Of a DNA stretch of 42,503 bases, positions 32,100 to 40,489 are shown piece by piece. Position 1 is the first letter of the stretch, and each line of letters opens with the position of its first letter. Origin of the DNA: Olsenella_L sp051876355 (GTDB lineage Bacteria; Actinomycetota; Coriobacteriia; Coriobacteriales; Atopobiaceae); NCBI GenBank assembly GCA_051876355.1, contig JBJEHU010000027.1, positions 1-42,503 on the forward strand, in the 5' to 3' direction. The position numbers and the translations under genes are program-made. The notes beneath the pieces are model-generated. The model was not told where the DNA came from. It worked only from the letters and a program-made list of their open reading frames with translations, and did no database searches.

Positions 32100-34952
32100 T
32101 TAGCTGCGATTCTTCCTTGAGCGCAGGGCGAGGGCTCCTGCTACCGCCACTGCCCCAAGAGCACCCAGCACCATGGCAGCTATCGGCTGCGTCTCATCGC
32201 CTGTGTTCGGAAGCGAGGACTTCTGGGGGACCTGCACTGTCGTGACAGATGCCGTGCGGGCAGCGGCATCCTTCGATGCGGTCTCCGTCTTCGCCGCATC
32301 CGTGTCTGCGGCGCTTGCAGAGGCTGGCAGGATATCGAACTCCTGCGTGGCCGTGCCGGCTGCATAGGCATCGGTGCGCTCCGTCGTGGCTGTGACGCGG
32401 TAGTGCCCCTCGCCTACCACATCGGCAAGATCGACCTTCTGCCACGCTCCATCCTTGAGCTGCTCGAAGATGAAGGAGAGCCTGCCATCAGAATCCGTCT
32501 TCGCAAGGTTGCCGAGCGAGATCTTCTTTCCGTCGTAGTGCTTGGTCAGGCTGCTCAGAGAGATGCTCGCCGGCTCGAGGACGGTTCCTGTGAACGTGCC
32601 AGACGAAGTCCAGTAGTACTTGCTCGACTTGAGGACCGGAGTGACCGAATAGGAGCCAGTGCCCGTAGCTGTGATCTGTGCAAAGACGCCGGGAGATGGA
32701 TCTATGGAGCAGACAGCATCGACTGCGCCCTCTGATTCACAGCCCCAGGTGGCTCCGATCCAGCTGGGGTCGCTGTCATCCAGCTCGACCGTGATCCTGT
32801 TGCCAACCGTCATCGTGCCATCCGTCTGCTTGAAGGAGATCTTGCCATCCATCTTGAGGACGCCACGGCTATAGATATCCGTCGTGTGGTTGTCGCGATA
32901 GTGGTTGGCCTTGCCTTCCTGGTTGAGATAGACCCCGTTCTCGTTATCCGTGCCGGCAGTAAGCGGCAGATACACGTAGATGTTGCCATCCCCATCAGGA
33001 TAGATATCCTTGCTCGATGCGTAGCTCGTGTTCGACGAGATATCGGTGATGGGAGTCGCAGCATCTACCAGGAGAAGCGTGACGCGATAGACCGCGTTGC
33101 CATGCCCGTCCGTCGCAGCCGATCCGACGGTATAGACCGAGCCGCCCGTGATGACAATCTGGTCCTTGTGGGGTGCAGACCACTCATTGTTCGAGCACTT
33201 CAGCATGACAGTGCCGCCTGTAATCTTCACGACACCATCCTCTGCCCACGTGCCATGGGAGCTATTGCCCATAACATAGAGGCTATAGGCATTGCTCGAG
33301 ATCTTGCCGCCGCTGATCGTGACGGTGCCGTTGAACGTGCCGCTTATTCCTGCGCCGATAGCGGCAACATCGTCTTTCCGTATGCAATTGACGTTGCCCC
33401 CGGAGATGTTGATATCGCCGTTGAGGATGCCGCCCTGGGCAGCACCGATAGGAGTTCCGCCATCCCCTGCCTGCGCATTGATGGTGCCGCCAGAGATGCT
33501 GATGTCACCATCCTGGTTTCCGCCTCTGCCGAAATCCAGAGACCCGCCTGCAGACGCGCTCAGGCCAGAGCCGATGCCAGCTCCATAGGTGCCGCCGCTA
33601 GCATTGATGACAGACGTGTCTCCAGAGATGCTGATGCCGTAGGACACGCCGTCACGGCCAGACCCGATGCCTGCGCTGCCCCAGCCACCTGTGGCATCCA
33701 CCGTGCTGTCGGCAATCGTGACAGTGCCTCGGGAGTCGCCGCCATCGCCCGAGCCGATGCCGGCACCGCCCGTGCCGCCAGCTGCCGTGACGGTGGCATT
33801 GCGGATCGTGATGCCGCCATTCTCGTCGCCGCTCTGGCCCGAGCCGATGCCTGCGCCATGATCGCCAGCTGCTGCCGTGACCGTGCCGCCGAGAATCTGT
33901 ATGCTGCCTTCGACCTTGCCGCCGTTGCCGGTGCCATGGGCGGCAGCGGAACCGATACCGGCTGCCCCCGGCCCGCTATATGCATGGATGCTGCCGCCCT
34001 TGATCGTGATGTCGTGGCAGACTCCGTCATAGCCAGAGCCGATGCCCGTGCCGCCATCCTCGCCCGTCGCGCCATAGGCTTGAATGTGGCAGCCATCCTC
34101 GAATGTGATCGAGCCGGAGTCGGAGTGGCCCGAGCCCGCGCCGCCGATGCCGGCAGCACGCTTGCCCTGCGTCGTGCCGCTCACGGCAGCACCGGTAGCG
34201 ACAATTGAGGAATCAGAGGCGTACGTGACCGCTGCGTCGTGGTTCACATAGATGCCTGCACCCGCATGGCTGCTCGATTCGCTCTCGGCGCCTCCCTTCA
34301 GATTGGACGTGATGTGGCTGTAAATCGTGACCTGCGAGTCCCCCTCGATGCTTATGGCAGAGAGGTCGTGGCCGGAGTTGTCGATCGTCACAGCACTGAG
34401 GACGATCGTGACCGGTTCATCCTTGTCGGTATCGACCTGAATCTGGGTGTTCGGACGGCTTCCATGGAAGGTGTAGGTGCCGCCTTCCCTGATCTTGAGG
34501 ATGACCGTACCAGAAAAGGAGTAGTCGATGTCAGCAAGCTCATAAGTCTCGCCGCTCGAGAGGGCAAGGCCCGTCGAAGAGGACCCCAGTACCGTGGCAA
34601 AGTCGTCAGAGGAGACTTCCTCCTCAACTCCCTGACTCTCAGCATCTGCCGGAGCAGCTGGCTCTTCGGCTGCATCTGTACTGCTATCAGAAGCACTGTC
34701 TTCCGTGCTTTCCGGTGCATCGGTGCTCTCGGACACATCCGCATTCGTCTCTGCAGACGTACTGTCCTGCCCGCCCGGCTCTTCGGAAGGCACCACCTGC
34801 TCGAGCGCCGGCGCATCTTCCTGTGCAAGTGCCAGAGCCTGTGCCGGCGTGAGGCCAAGCATCAGGGCGACGGACAGCACGGCTGCCATGGACTTCGCCA
34901 CCACGCTCTCTGCGCGGACAGCGTTACGGGGAGGAGACTGAAGCTTCTTCAT
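32100..34952 (-). CDS. LPXTG-anchored surface protein B with beta-repeat adhesin-like body
   Basis: A 950-residue paralogue of surface protein A. The signal region (MKKLQSPPRNAVRAESVVAK, then SMAAVLSVALMLGLTPAQALA) and the Ig-like C-terminal half are close to identical between the two; the linker (SESTDAPESTEDSASDSST) and the Gly-rich repeat body differ more. The repeats (GIGSGYDGVCHDITIKGGSI and similar) cover about residues 180-620. It ends LPNTGDETQP, a hydrophobic helix and RSRKNRS, a sortase substrate. ATG 34952 has AAAGGA upstream. It probably arose by tandem duplication, and recombination between copies could create chimeras. Confidence 0.85.
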   Translation of the reverse strand: MKKLQSPPRNAVRAESVVAKSMAAVLSVALMLGLTPAQALALAQEDAPALEQVVPSEEPGGQDSTSAETNADVSESTDAPESTEDSASDSSTDAAEEPAAPADAESQGVEEEVSSDDFATVLGSSSTGLALSSGETYELADIDYSFSGTVILKIREGGTYTFHGSRPNTQIQVDTDKDEPVTIVLSAVTIDNSGHDLSAISIEGDSQVTIYSHITSNLKGGAESESSSHAGAGIYVNHDAAVTYASDSSIVATGAAVSGTTQGKRAAGIGGAGSGHSDSGSITFEDGCHIQAYGATGEDGGTGIGSGYDGVCHDITIKGGSIHAYSGPGAAGIGSAAAHGTGNGGKVEGSIQILGGTVTAAAGDHGAGIGSGQSGDENGGITIRNATVTAAGGTGGAGIGSGDGGDSRGTVTIADSTVDATGGWGSAGIGSGRDGVSYGISISGDTSVINASGGTYGAGIGSGLSASAGGSLDFGRGGNQDGDISISGGTINAQAGDGGTPIGAAQGGILNGDINISGGNVNCIRKDDVAAIGAGISGTFNGTVTISGGKISSNAYSLYVMGNSSHGTWAEDGVVKITGGTVMLKCSNNEWSAPHKDQIVITGGSVYTVGSAATDGHGNAVYRVTLLLVDAATPITDISSNTSYASSKDIYPDGDGNIYVYLPLTAGTDNENGVYLNQEGKANHYRDNHTTDIYSRGVLKMDGKISFKQTDGTMTVGNRITVELDDSDPSWIGATWGCESEGAVDAVCSIDPSPGVFAQITATGTGSYSVTPVLKSSKYYWTSSGTFTGTVLEPASISLSSLTKHYDGKKISLGNLAKTDSDGRLSFIFEQLKDGAWQKVDLADVVGEGHYRVTATTERTDAYAAGTATQEFDILPASASAADTDAAKTETASKDAAARTASVTTVQVPQKSSLPNTGDETQPIAAMVLGALGAVAVAGALALRSRKNRS

Positions 34953-35051
34953 GATGAGATCCTTTCTCCCTGCATATTCGTTCGGCAGAGACCCTGCCAA
35001 GATCTTGCGTTCTGCATCTGCCAGAAACGGTACAGGCAGCTTGGAAGAGAG

Positions 35052-35074
35052 GCATCATCCCAAAGTATGAGAAG
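35052..35074 (-). promoter_or_regulatory. Conserved 23-bp block upstream of surface protein B
   Basis: Identical over 23 bp to 31843-31865 and at the same distance (100 bp) from the start codon, while flanking sequence is only partly similar. It lies in the 330-bp gap before the enolase-superfamily gene, which shows nothing else I can identify. Confidence 0.55.
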
Positions 35075-35281
35075 ATCTCATCTGCCTCGAGGATCCTCGC
35101 ACCAACGATGCGGCCTGCGCATATGGCGCATCTGGCACACGTGCAAACGCCAGAGATGGCACCTGCCAGAACCATTTGCAAGGGCATCATGAGCAGCTCA
35201 TTCTACCCTTAGCTACTGGTTTCAGCCGAGCTGCATGTGCATACTTGCGTGGCGAAGGCACGCGAGCCCAAAGGAGCAGCA

Positions 35282-36454
35282 ATGAAAATCACGAAGATCG
35301 ATCTTCTGCATTCGGAGCCGGTAGAGGATGGCTGGCGGCCGATCTTCGTCCGTGTCCATACGGACGAAGGGATCTACGGAGATGGAGAGGTGGCGCTCTC
35401 CTATGGCGGGATAGACCATGCTGCCTTCGGCATGCTCCAGGACATGGCGCACTTGCTTCTTGGCATGGATCCCCTTGAGAACGAGAAGATCTGGCACAAA
35501 CTCTACTATGGCTGCTTCTGGGGATACAACGCAGGGCCTGTCGTCTTCGGCACCATCAGCGCCTTCGACCTTGCCATGTGGGATATCCGCGGCAAGAAGT
35601 TCGGCGTGCCAATCTGGATGCTTCTCGGCGGCAAGCTGCATGACTCGCTTCGGGCTTATGCAAGCCAGCTCCAGATGGGCTGGGGCGAAGGCCGCAGGCA
35701 CTGCACGAGCCCCGAAGACTACGCAGAGGCGACGCGCATCGCTATGGACAAGGGCTTCGACGCCGTGAAGATCAACTTCACGACCTTCCGGGAGGACGGC
35801 ACGCCCTACAGCAAGTTCGAGCAGGCCCCCTACCTCTCTCAGGATTACATGGAGCTCATCGAAGCGAGGCTCAAGGCTGTGAGGGACACACTCGGTCCCA
35901 AGGGCGACATAATACTGGAGAACCATGCTCTCACCGACAGGCTCTCTGCCACCCAGATGGGACAGATGGCAAAGAAGTACCTGATCATGTACTTCGAGGA
36001 GCCGACAGCGCCCCACGCAGAGAACCTTGCCTATATCCACAGGCAGACCGGCATCCCCGTGGCTTCAGGCGAGAGGATGTATTCCCGCTGGCAGTTCAAG
36101 GATTGCCTCGAGAAGGATGCCATACAGGTCATCCAGCCCGACCTTGGCACCTGCGGCGGCATCACCGAAGTCAAGAAGATCTGCGATATGGCCTACACGT
36201 ACGAGGCAGCCGTGCAGATCCATGTCTGCGGTTCCCCTCTCGTCGTGGCAGCGTCGCTCCAGCTGGAAGCCGCGATACCGGGCTTCATCATCCATGAGTA
36301 CAACGTCAACACCGAGATGCCGAAGATGCAGGGGCTCACGACCAGGACCTACGAGCCAGAAGATGGAAAGATGCCCATCCCCGATCTTCCCGGCATCGGC
36401 AATGAGATCGCTCCGTCCACGTTCGAGCATTCTCATGTCATTACCATCGAATAG
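35282..36454 (+). CDS. Enolase superfamily dehydratase (mandelate racemase / sugar-acid dehydratase type)
   Basis: A 390-residue enolase-superfamily enzyme that would abstract the alpha proton of a carboxylate (sugar-acid dehydratase or racemase). N-terminal capping domain MKITKIDLLHSEPVEDGWRP; barrel landmarks FDLAMWDIRGK, FDAVKINF, metal ligands in ILENH, FEEP and SGERM, then PDLGTCGGITE and a catalytic-His-like IHVCGSP. Closest by eye to mannonate/galactonate dehydratase or RspA-like proteins; the exact substrate cannot be assigned. AAAGGAG lies 7 nt before the ATG. No sugar-acid pathway genes are adjacent, so its role here is open. Confidence 0.88.
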   Translation: MKITKIDLLHSEPVEDGWRPIFVRVHTDEGIYGDGEVALSYGGIDHAAFGMLQDMAHLLLGMDPLENEKIWHKLYYGCFWGYNAGPVVFGTISAFDLAMWDIRGKKFGVPIWMLLGGKLHDSLRAYASQLQMGWGEGRRHCTSPEDYAEATRIAMDKGFDAVKINFTTFREDGTPYSKFEQAPYLSQDYMELIEARLKAVRDTLGPKGDIILENHALTDRLSATQMGQMAKKYLIMYFEEPTAPHAENLAYIHRQTGIPVASGERMYSRWQFKDCLEKDAIQVIQPDLGTCGGITEVKKICDMAYTYEAAVQIHVCGSPLVVAASLQLEAAIPGFIIHEYNVNTEMPKMQGLTTRTYEPEDGKMPIPDLPGIGNEIAPSTFEHSHVITIE

Positions 36455-36592
36455 GTCAGACTTCACATCAGATTGCTTGCGATTTTTTGGCTGTCCAGTC
36501 TTCCCGATAGGTCGGACAAGCCCATGGGACAGAGAAATTGCCTCCAGCCTCAATAGACACTTTCTGGAAGCATGCGCAAGGCCGATGGCAAT

Positions 36593-36628
36593 CAGGCAGG
36601 CTAGAGAAATCTTTCGCTAGCCTGCCTG
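36593..36628. terminator. Inverted repeat between dehydratase and Fic genes
   Basis: A 12-bp stem CAGGCAGGCTAG/CTAGCCTGCCTG with a 12-nt loop in the gap between convergent genes. It lacks a T-run on either strand, so it is only a possible bidirectional terminator. Confidence 0.45.
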
Positions 36629-36717
36629 CATCCGGCGACAGCAGATTCAATTCATCTGCCAGACTCTGGATAGGCTATCGCGCTGGAAGCTGGCCATGAT
36701 ACCTGTCTGTATCCCGT

Positions 36718-37719
36718 CTAGCCCTTCTGCTTCAGCTGGCTCAGCGTGTAGTCTGCTGCCTCGGCGAGGCAGTCGCAGAAGAACGCGACCCAGGTCTCGT
36801 AGTCGCCGAACTTCTCTACATCCTCGATGAGCTGGTAATAGGCCTTGTTGTGGCGCCTGAGCGTCTCGGACAGGAGCAGGCAGTCCTCGGGAAGCCTGCC
36901 TGCATCCACGAGCATGCGCTCTGTCAGGATCCGTCCGATGCGTCCATTGCCATCGATGAAAGGATGGAGCGCCTCGATCTGATAGTGTGCAAGCGCGATG
37001 CGTACGAGCGCTGGCGTGGCCGGAAACGGATCCTTCTCGATTGCCAGCACGGCAATGCCCCTGTGGTCCTCGTCCTCATGCGCATCTTCCTCGTGGATGT
37101 AGTCTTCGAGCCGTGCGATTCCGCGATCGAGGTCATCCCCTACCGGCGCCACGTAGTCGCACCTGTTGAGGTCCACCTCATCGACTCTGCTGACCCATGC
37201 AGGGGTCCAGCGCACCTCGCCAGGATACTTCTTCTCATAGCGCCAGCCTTGGCACATGAGATAGTGCGCATTCGCAAGCAGCCTCCTGCTCACCGGCAGC
37301 CCATCCGAGAGCTCCATCGTATAGGCCATTGCATCGACGAGGTTTGCGATGTCCTCATCGTCGTCTTCATCGTGGATGACCTTTGCGTTGCCAAGGCTCG
37401 GCAGAAGCTCCACGAACTCGAAGCGCGAAACGCCCTGTCCCTGCGAGAATTCGAAGGAAGCAGCCGCCTCCTCCCGCCGCAGACGCTCATGCGCACTTGC
37501 CCTGTCTTCGGGGCTCAGGGCGTCAAAGGCACCGCACAGCAGACCCAGTGAGAACTCCGCTTTCGCAAGGGATGCAGCGAGGCTTCCCGTATAAGCAAGC
37601 TTTACATCCTGGAGATCGGCCGGCACATAGGCCTTGTAGTCAAAGCCATCGCGCCGTATGGTCCGCCATCTTCCTGCCCGCGTGTCATTGCGCACGACCA
37701 TTGGAGCATCTTCTCTCAT
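36718..37719 (-). CDS. Fic family protein
   Basis: A 333-residue Fic-domain protein; the core motif HPFIDGNGR at 252-260 (then IGR) has the catalytic His and phosphate-binding Gly residues. Most Fic enzymes transfer AMP from ATP to a target side chain. In N-terminally inhibited Fic proteins a (S/T)xxxE(G/N) helix precedes the core; here the corresponding stretch reads AASFEFSQGQG at about 87-96 and I do not see the canonical Glu pair. The C-terminal part looks complete. AGGAGG lies 9 nt before the ATG. It sits beside toxin-antitoxin-like genes in an accessory region. Confidence 0.9.
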   Translation of the reverse strand: MREDAPMVVRNDTRAGRWRTIRRDGFDYKAYVPADLQDVKLAYTGSLAASLAKAEFSLGLLCGAFDALSPEDRASAHERLRREEAAASFEFSQGQGVSRFEFVELLPSLGNAKVIHDEDDDEDIANLVDAMAYTMELSDGLPVSRRLLANAHYLMCQGWRYEKKYPGEVRWTPAWVSRVDEVDLNRCDYVAPVGDDLDRGIARLEDYIHEEDAHEDEDHRGIAVLAIEKDPFPATPALVRIALAHYQIEALHPFIDGNGRIGRILTERMLVDAGRLPEDCLLLSETLRRHNKAYYQLIEDVEKFGDYETWVAFFCDCLAEAADYTLSQLKQKG

Positions 37720-37854
37720 GCGCTTGCTACCTCCTGGATGTGGCTACGGTCTGCAATGTCTGAGCGCTCTGATGCGTCCATGGAAGCAGGCGATGGCTCC
37801 AAGTCTGAGACGGACTCCAGGCTCTGCATGCCATGCCTTTCCGCAGTTCCATTC

Positions 37855-37986
37855 TCAGGACCTGCACGTGGCTTTGAGCTCTATGCCTTCGAAGATCCGA
37901 TTGCATACCATCTCCCAGGTCCCATCGGTGGCTTCATATGTCCCCGCAATGGTTCTGGCCCATTCAGAGGATCGATACGCAGCCAT
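37855..37986 (-). CDS. Possible small remnant ORF downstream of antitoxin-like gene
   Basis: A 43-residue frame (MAAYRSSEWARTIAGTYEAT, then DGTWEMVCNRIFEGIELKA) with protein-like composition, 23 bp past the antitoxin-like gene at 38010. The same frame stays open upstream into that gene without an ATG or GTG, so it may be the tail of a truncated toxin. No family recognised. Confidence 0.25.
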   Translation of the reverse strand: MAAYRSSEWARTIAGTYEATDGTWEMVCNRIFEGIELKATCRS

Positions 37987-38009
37987 CTCTTCGACATAAA
38001 GCGGCGAGC

Positions 38010-38294
38010 TTACGACTGTTTGGCCCTGCTCGCACGAATCATTTTCCAGGCCTTCTCGGGCGTATATGCCTCTCCTCGCGCTATGGCTTCATCGCCTCGC
38101 CTGATTGCTTCGGCAATCCGCTGGTCGAACAGATTGTCGGCATCGCCCTGAGCGTGGTGCTCGAAGGCCTCCTCCGCGGCGGACTCGTGCATCCCATGTC
38201 CATCCGCAGTCAGGCGGGCCAAGTCCTCCCGTGCGCTGCACCTGACGGCAGCCGCATCTTTCTGAAGTGCATTGACTGGATAGGTTCTCTCCAT
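38010..38294 (-). CDS. Small antitoxin-like protein
   Basis: A 94-residue charged protein. Its C-terminal part (LFDQRIAEAIRRGDEAIARG then EAYTPEKAWKMI) resembles the toxin-binding tail of RelB/Phd-type antitoxins, with amphipathic helices followed by a TPEKAW-type end. The start at 38294 (MERTYPVNALQKD) has TTGGAGG upstream; an ATG 12 bp further up overlaps that site. The segment before the tail is Ala/Glu/His-rich without a clear DNA-binding fold. No intact toxin partner follows. It is divergent from the Phd-like gene at 38513. Assignment is by composition and context only. Confidence 0.5.
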   Translation of the reverse strand: MERTYPVNALQKDAAAVRCSAREDLARLTADGHGMHESAAEEAFEHHAQGDADNLFDQRIAEAIRRGDEAIARGEAYTPEKAWKMIRASRAKQS

Positions 38295-38455
38295 GAACGC
38301 CTCCAATCATCCAAGGAAATCATAACGGAAGGCAGTCCGCCATCCATGTCTATCTGCCGTAACCACACATCGCTGCAGCAGGAAAAGAGACAGTCCCGAT
38401 GCTCAGCACGAAGCGGCACATACCTCTGCGCAGTCCGCAACCTAGTTCACGAGCT

Positions 38456-38487
38456 GGGACAATTACACACGATGGTGTAATTGTCCC
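38456..38487. promoter_or_regulatory. 13-bp perfect palindrome, likely antitoxin operator
   Basis: GGGACAATTACAC, 6-nt spacer, GTGTAATTGTCCC: a perfect 13-bp inverted repeat ending 2 bp before a TATAAT (38490-38495) that is 18 bp upstream of the antitoxin start. Autorepression by the Phd-like protein is the simplest reading. Confidence 0.7.
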
Positions 38488-38512
38488 ACTATAATGTGAT
38501 TGGAGGTAAAGC

Positions 38513-38779
38513 ATGCAAATGATTCCCGTCAAGGAGCTCAAGGACACCGCAAGGGTTTCGAGGCTCTGCCATGAGACGGGGGAACCCGTTCACGTCACCA
38601 AGAATGGATGCCCAGACATGGTTATCATGAGCGCAGAGACATACGAAAGCCTCGCCAAGGCAGCTGAGACGGAAAAGATCGTCTCGCTCGTACAGGAAGG
38701 AATAGATGCCGTCGAGCGCGGAGAATGCCAGGATGCATTCGGAGCAGTCGCCGCACTCAAGAGTAAGTATGGCCTATAG
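38513..38779 (+). CDS. Phd/YefM family antitoxin
   Basis: An 88-residue antitoxin: IPVKELKDTARVSRLCHETG then EPVHVTKNGCPDMVIMSAET, the typical Phd/YefM N-terminal DNA-binding and dimer fold, followed by a helical toxin-binding tail ending AVAALKSKYGL. GGAGG lies 6 nt before the ATG. It overlaps by 11 bp with the start of a RelE/ParE-type toxin frame that is broken by three stop codons, so it is now an orphan antitoxin. Its likely operator is the palindrome just upstream. Confidence 0.88.
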   Translation: MQMIPVKELKDTARVSRLCHETGEPVHVTKNGCPDMVIMSAETYESLAKAAETEKIVSLVQEGIDAVERGECQDAFGAVAALKSKYGL

Positions 38780-39098
38780 GGTTCAGGTCTCGAATCCTGC
38801 GAACTGAGACCTTGATGAGGCTCTCTCCCGTCTCGTGCATGAGCTCAATGCGCCAGGCGCCGCAAGGTCGCTGCTCTATGCATACGAGGATAAGCTCTAA
38901 CTTCTTGCTGACAATCCATTGCTGTTTGGTGTCGACTTTGATGCCGGCGAGGCCGTAGGCCAGCAGATTAGGAGATGCTAGGCAAAGCACTATGGAATCT
39001 ATTACCTCGTAGACGAGAAGAAGAATCTCGTCACTGTCCTTGCGTTCATTCACCATCTGCGTGACAACCCGAAGATCCTTAGGATTCGCCAACGGTAG
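38769..39098 (+). pseudogene. RelE/ParE-type toxin pseudogene (three nonsense codons)
   Basis: Starting at ATG 38769, which overlaps the antitoxin end, one frame of 110 codons reads as a full RelE/ParE toxin: MAYRVQVSNPAN, DLDEALSRLVHEL, AKHYGIYYLVDEKKNLVTVL, then AFIHHLRDNPKILRIRQR. It is interrupted by TGA (38805), TAA (38898) and TAG (38979) with no frameshift. Because all three stop types occur, Sec recoding cannot rescue it. Natural inactivation after integration is the likely cause, leaving the antitoxin. Confidence 0.85.
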
Positions 39099-39190
39099 AG
39101 AGACAGAGATTGCCACTAACCTGAGCGAAGGCATCCAGCTCTAACCTCGAAGCGTTTCGTTGTCATGTTATGGGCTACGATGATGTCTAG

Positions 39191-39702
39191 CGGCTCGTAC
39201 CATCCTGCGGCACCATCAAGGACCTTGGCATCTACACGCTGAGCTTTGCGCTCAGCCTCTTTGGCGAGCCCAGCTCCGCCCAGTACGTGGCCAACATCGA
39301 GCGCGGCATCGACACGAGCGGCGTGGCCGTGCACAAGTACGACGGCTTCACGTGCGTCGCCATCTACGCCAAGGACTGCGGCGACGCGACCAAGAATTGC
39401 GGCGAGCCTTCCGGCGCGCTCATCGAGGGAACCCGCGGCTACATCAAGATGGACTCCGCCCCTAACGTGTGCGGTGCAGTCAAGCTGTCTGAACGACGGC
39501 ACCGAGAAGCCCTTCGACGAGTCGCTCCCGCTTGCCTGGGAGGGCAAGTGGCGTGAGTTCCAGCGCCAGCAGGCAGCCGGCGACCTGGAGGAATGCTACC
39601 GCCAGCTCGAGCAGAGCGTGCCCGTGAGCCGCGTGCAGAACACCATCCGTCGCGAGGTCGGCGTCGTCTTCCCTGGGGACGAACAAAAGGCGCTGCATTT
39701 GG
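39191..39702 (+). pseudogene. Gfo/Idh/MocA family oxidoreductase fragment (frameshifted)
   Basis: The C-terminal half of a Gfo/Idh/MocA sugar-type dehydrogenase: CGTIKDLGIYTLSFALSLFG (the GGxLxDLGxY strand), GIDTSGVAVHKYDGF, AIYAKDCGD, GTRGYIKMDSAPNVCGAVKL, then, after a one-base insertion near 39488, LNDGTEKPFDESLPLAWEGK and VPVSRVQNTIRREVGVVFPG. The N-terminal NAD domain is absent and an in-frame TAG lies at the left edge (39188). A decayed remnant, probably left by recombination; composition is more GC-rich than the genes to its left. Confidence 0.8.
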
Positions 39703-39704
39703 CT

Positions 39705-39812
39705 GTTACCGGCCCGCGGCCACCCCTGGCCGTTTCCCCGGGTGGGACCCGATGGGGGCCGTGGGCCGCAAACAACGTGCGTCGTACGATCGGCGTCGTT
39801 ACCAGGGCGTCA
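39705..39812 (+). repeat. 108-bp dispersed inverted repeat, left copy
   Basis: Aligns without gaps to the reverse complement of 42016-42123; by eye about 80 of 108 positions match. Both ends carry a GTTACC-type word. The pair flanks a 2.2-kb segment holding a broken flavoprotein gene and the DUF4143 ATPase. Confidence 0.65.
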
Positions 39813-40320
39813 AAGGGGTGCCGTTGCTATCTGGGAGAACGCCCACCTCGACCAGGCTGGGCAGCTGCCGCGCCTACTCGGGGGCACCAACCGGCCTCAT
39901 GCCCAGCGAGAGCACCAGATGGTCGAACCCGACGGTGGTGCGGTTGCCCTCCTTGTCCTCGAAGGTCACCGTGTTGCCATCGACGCTCAGCAACTTGTGG
40001 TCGGGGTGCATGGCGCAATCGGTCCTGGGCAGCCTGCTCATGATGTCGATCATTTTCTGGAAGAAGATGCCGTGGCCGACCTGGTCGACCATTTCGCACA
40101 GGTCGACGTGGCAGCCCTGCTCCTCCAGCATCTCGGACACCTCTATGCCGGTCATGCCGGAGCCCACGACTACAACCTCCTCGCTCTCGATGGCGGGATC
40201 GGCCGTGATGGCCTGCGCGGGCGTGAGCACGAGCTCGCCGTCCAGCCCCGGGATGCTGACGGGCTTGACGGACTCGGAGCCAGCCGCCCACACGGTGGCG
40301 ACAGGCGCCAGCTCTGAATC
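39813..40320 (-). pseudogene. FAD-dependent oxidoreductase fragment (NADH:flavin oxidoreductase type)
   Basis: Part of the C-terminal dinucleotide-binding half of an Old-Yellow-Enzyme/2,4-dienoyl-CoA reductase-type flavoprotein: VKPVSIPGLDGELVLTPAQA, VVVVGSGMTGIEVSEMLEEQ (NAD site), DHLVLSLGMRPVGAPE. The barrel and N-terminal FAD site are missing, and an in-frame TAG at 39874 breaks the frame, which continues as ARQLPSLVEVGVLPDS. It ends where the left inverted repeat starts, so it is a remnant truncated on both sides. Confidence 0.75.
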
Positions 40321-40424
40321 AGGACCGAAGGCTGGACACAAGGCCGAACCCCAGGCCGGGGCCCGCGTTAGGTTCCGCGTTATGGTCCGCGTTGGGACCC
40401 ACATCAGACCAAATATTCCCAAAA

Positions 40425-40472
40425 TGTGATGTTCATCACATTATTTCGTGGTATTTTGTGATGTATATCACA
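40425..40472 (+). promoter_or_regulatory. Two CRP-like palindromes upstream of the DUF4143 ATPase
   Basis: TGTGATGTTCATCACA (40425-40440) and TGTGATGTATATCACA (40457-40472) are near-identical 16-bp palindromes with centres 32 bp apart, about three helical turns, and the second ends 17 bp before the ATPase start. Their form matches CRP/FNR-family sites. The closeness to the start suggests repression, with both sites on one DNA face. Confidence 0.75.
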
Positions 40473-40489
40473 TTTTTGGAAGGTTTCGC

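Noticed and set aside
30754..34208. Long plus-strand frames (about 420-440 codons) opposite the two LPXTG genes
   Set aside because: Arise because the repeated Gly/Ser codons lack stops on the opposite strand; low-complexity Ala/Asp/Arg translation.
38805..38807. TGA in the toxin frame read as selenocysteine
   Set aside because: The same frame also has TAA and TAG, and RelE/ParE toxins have no conserved Cys/Sec there.
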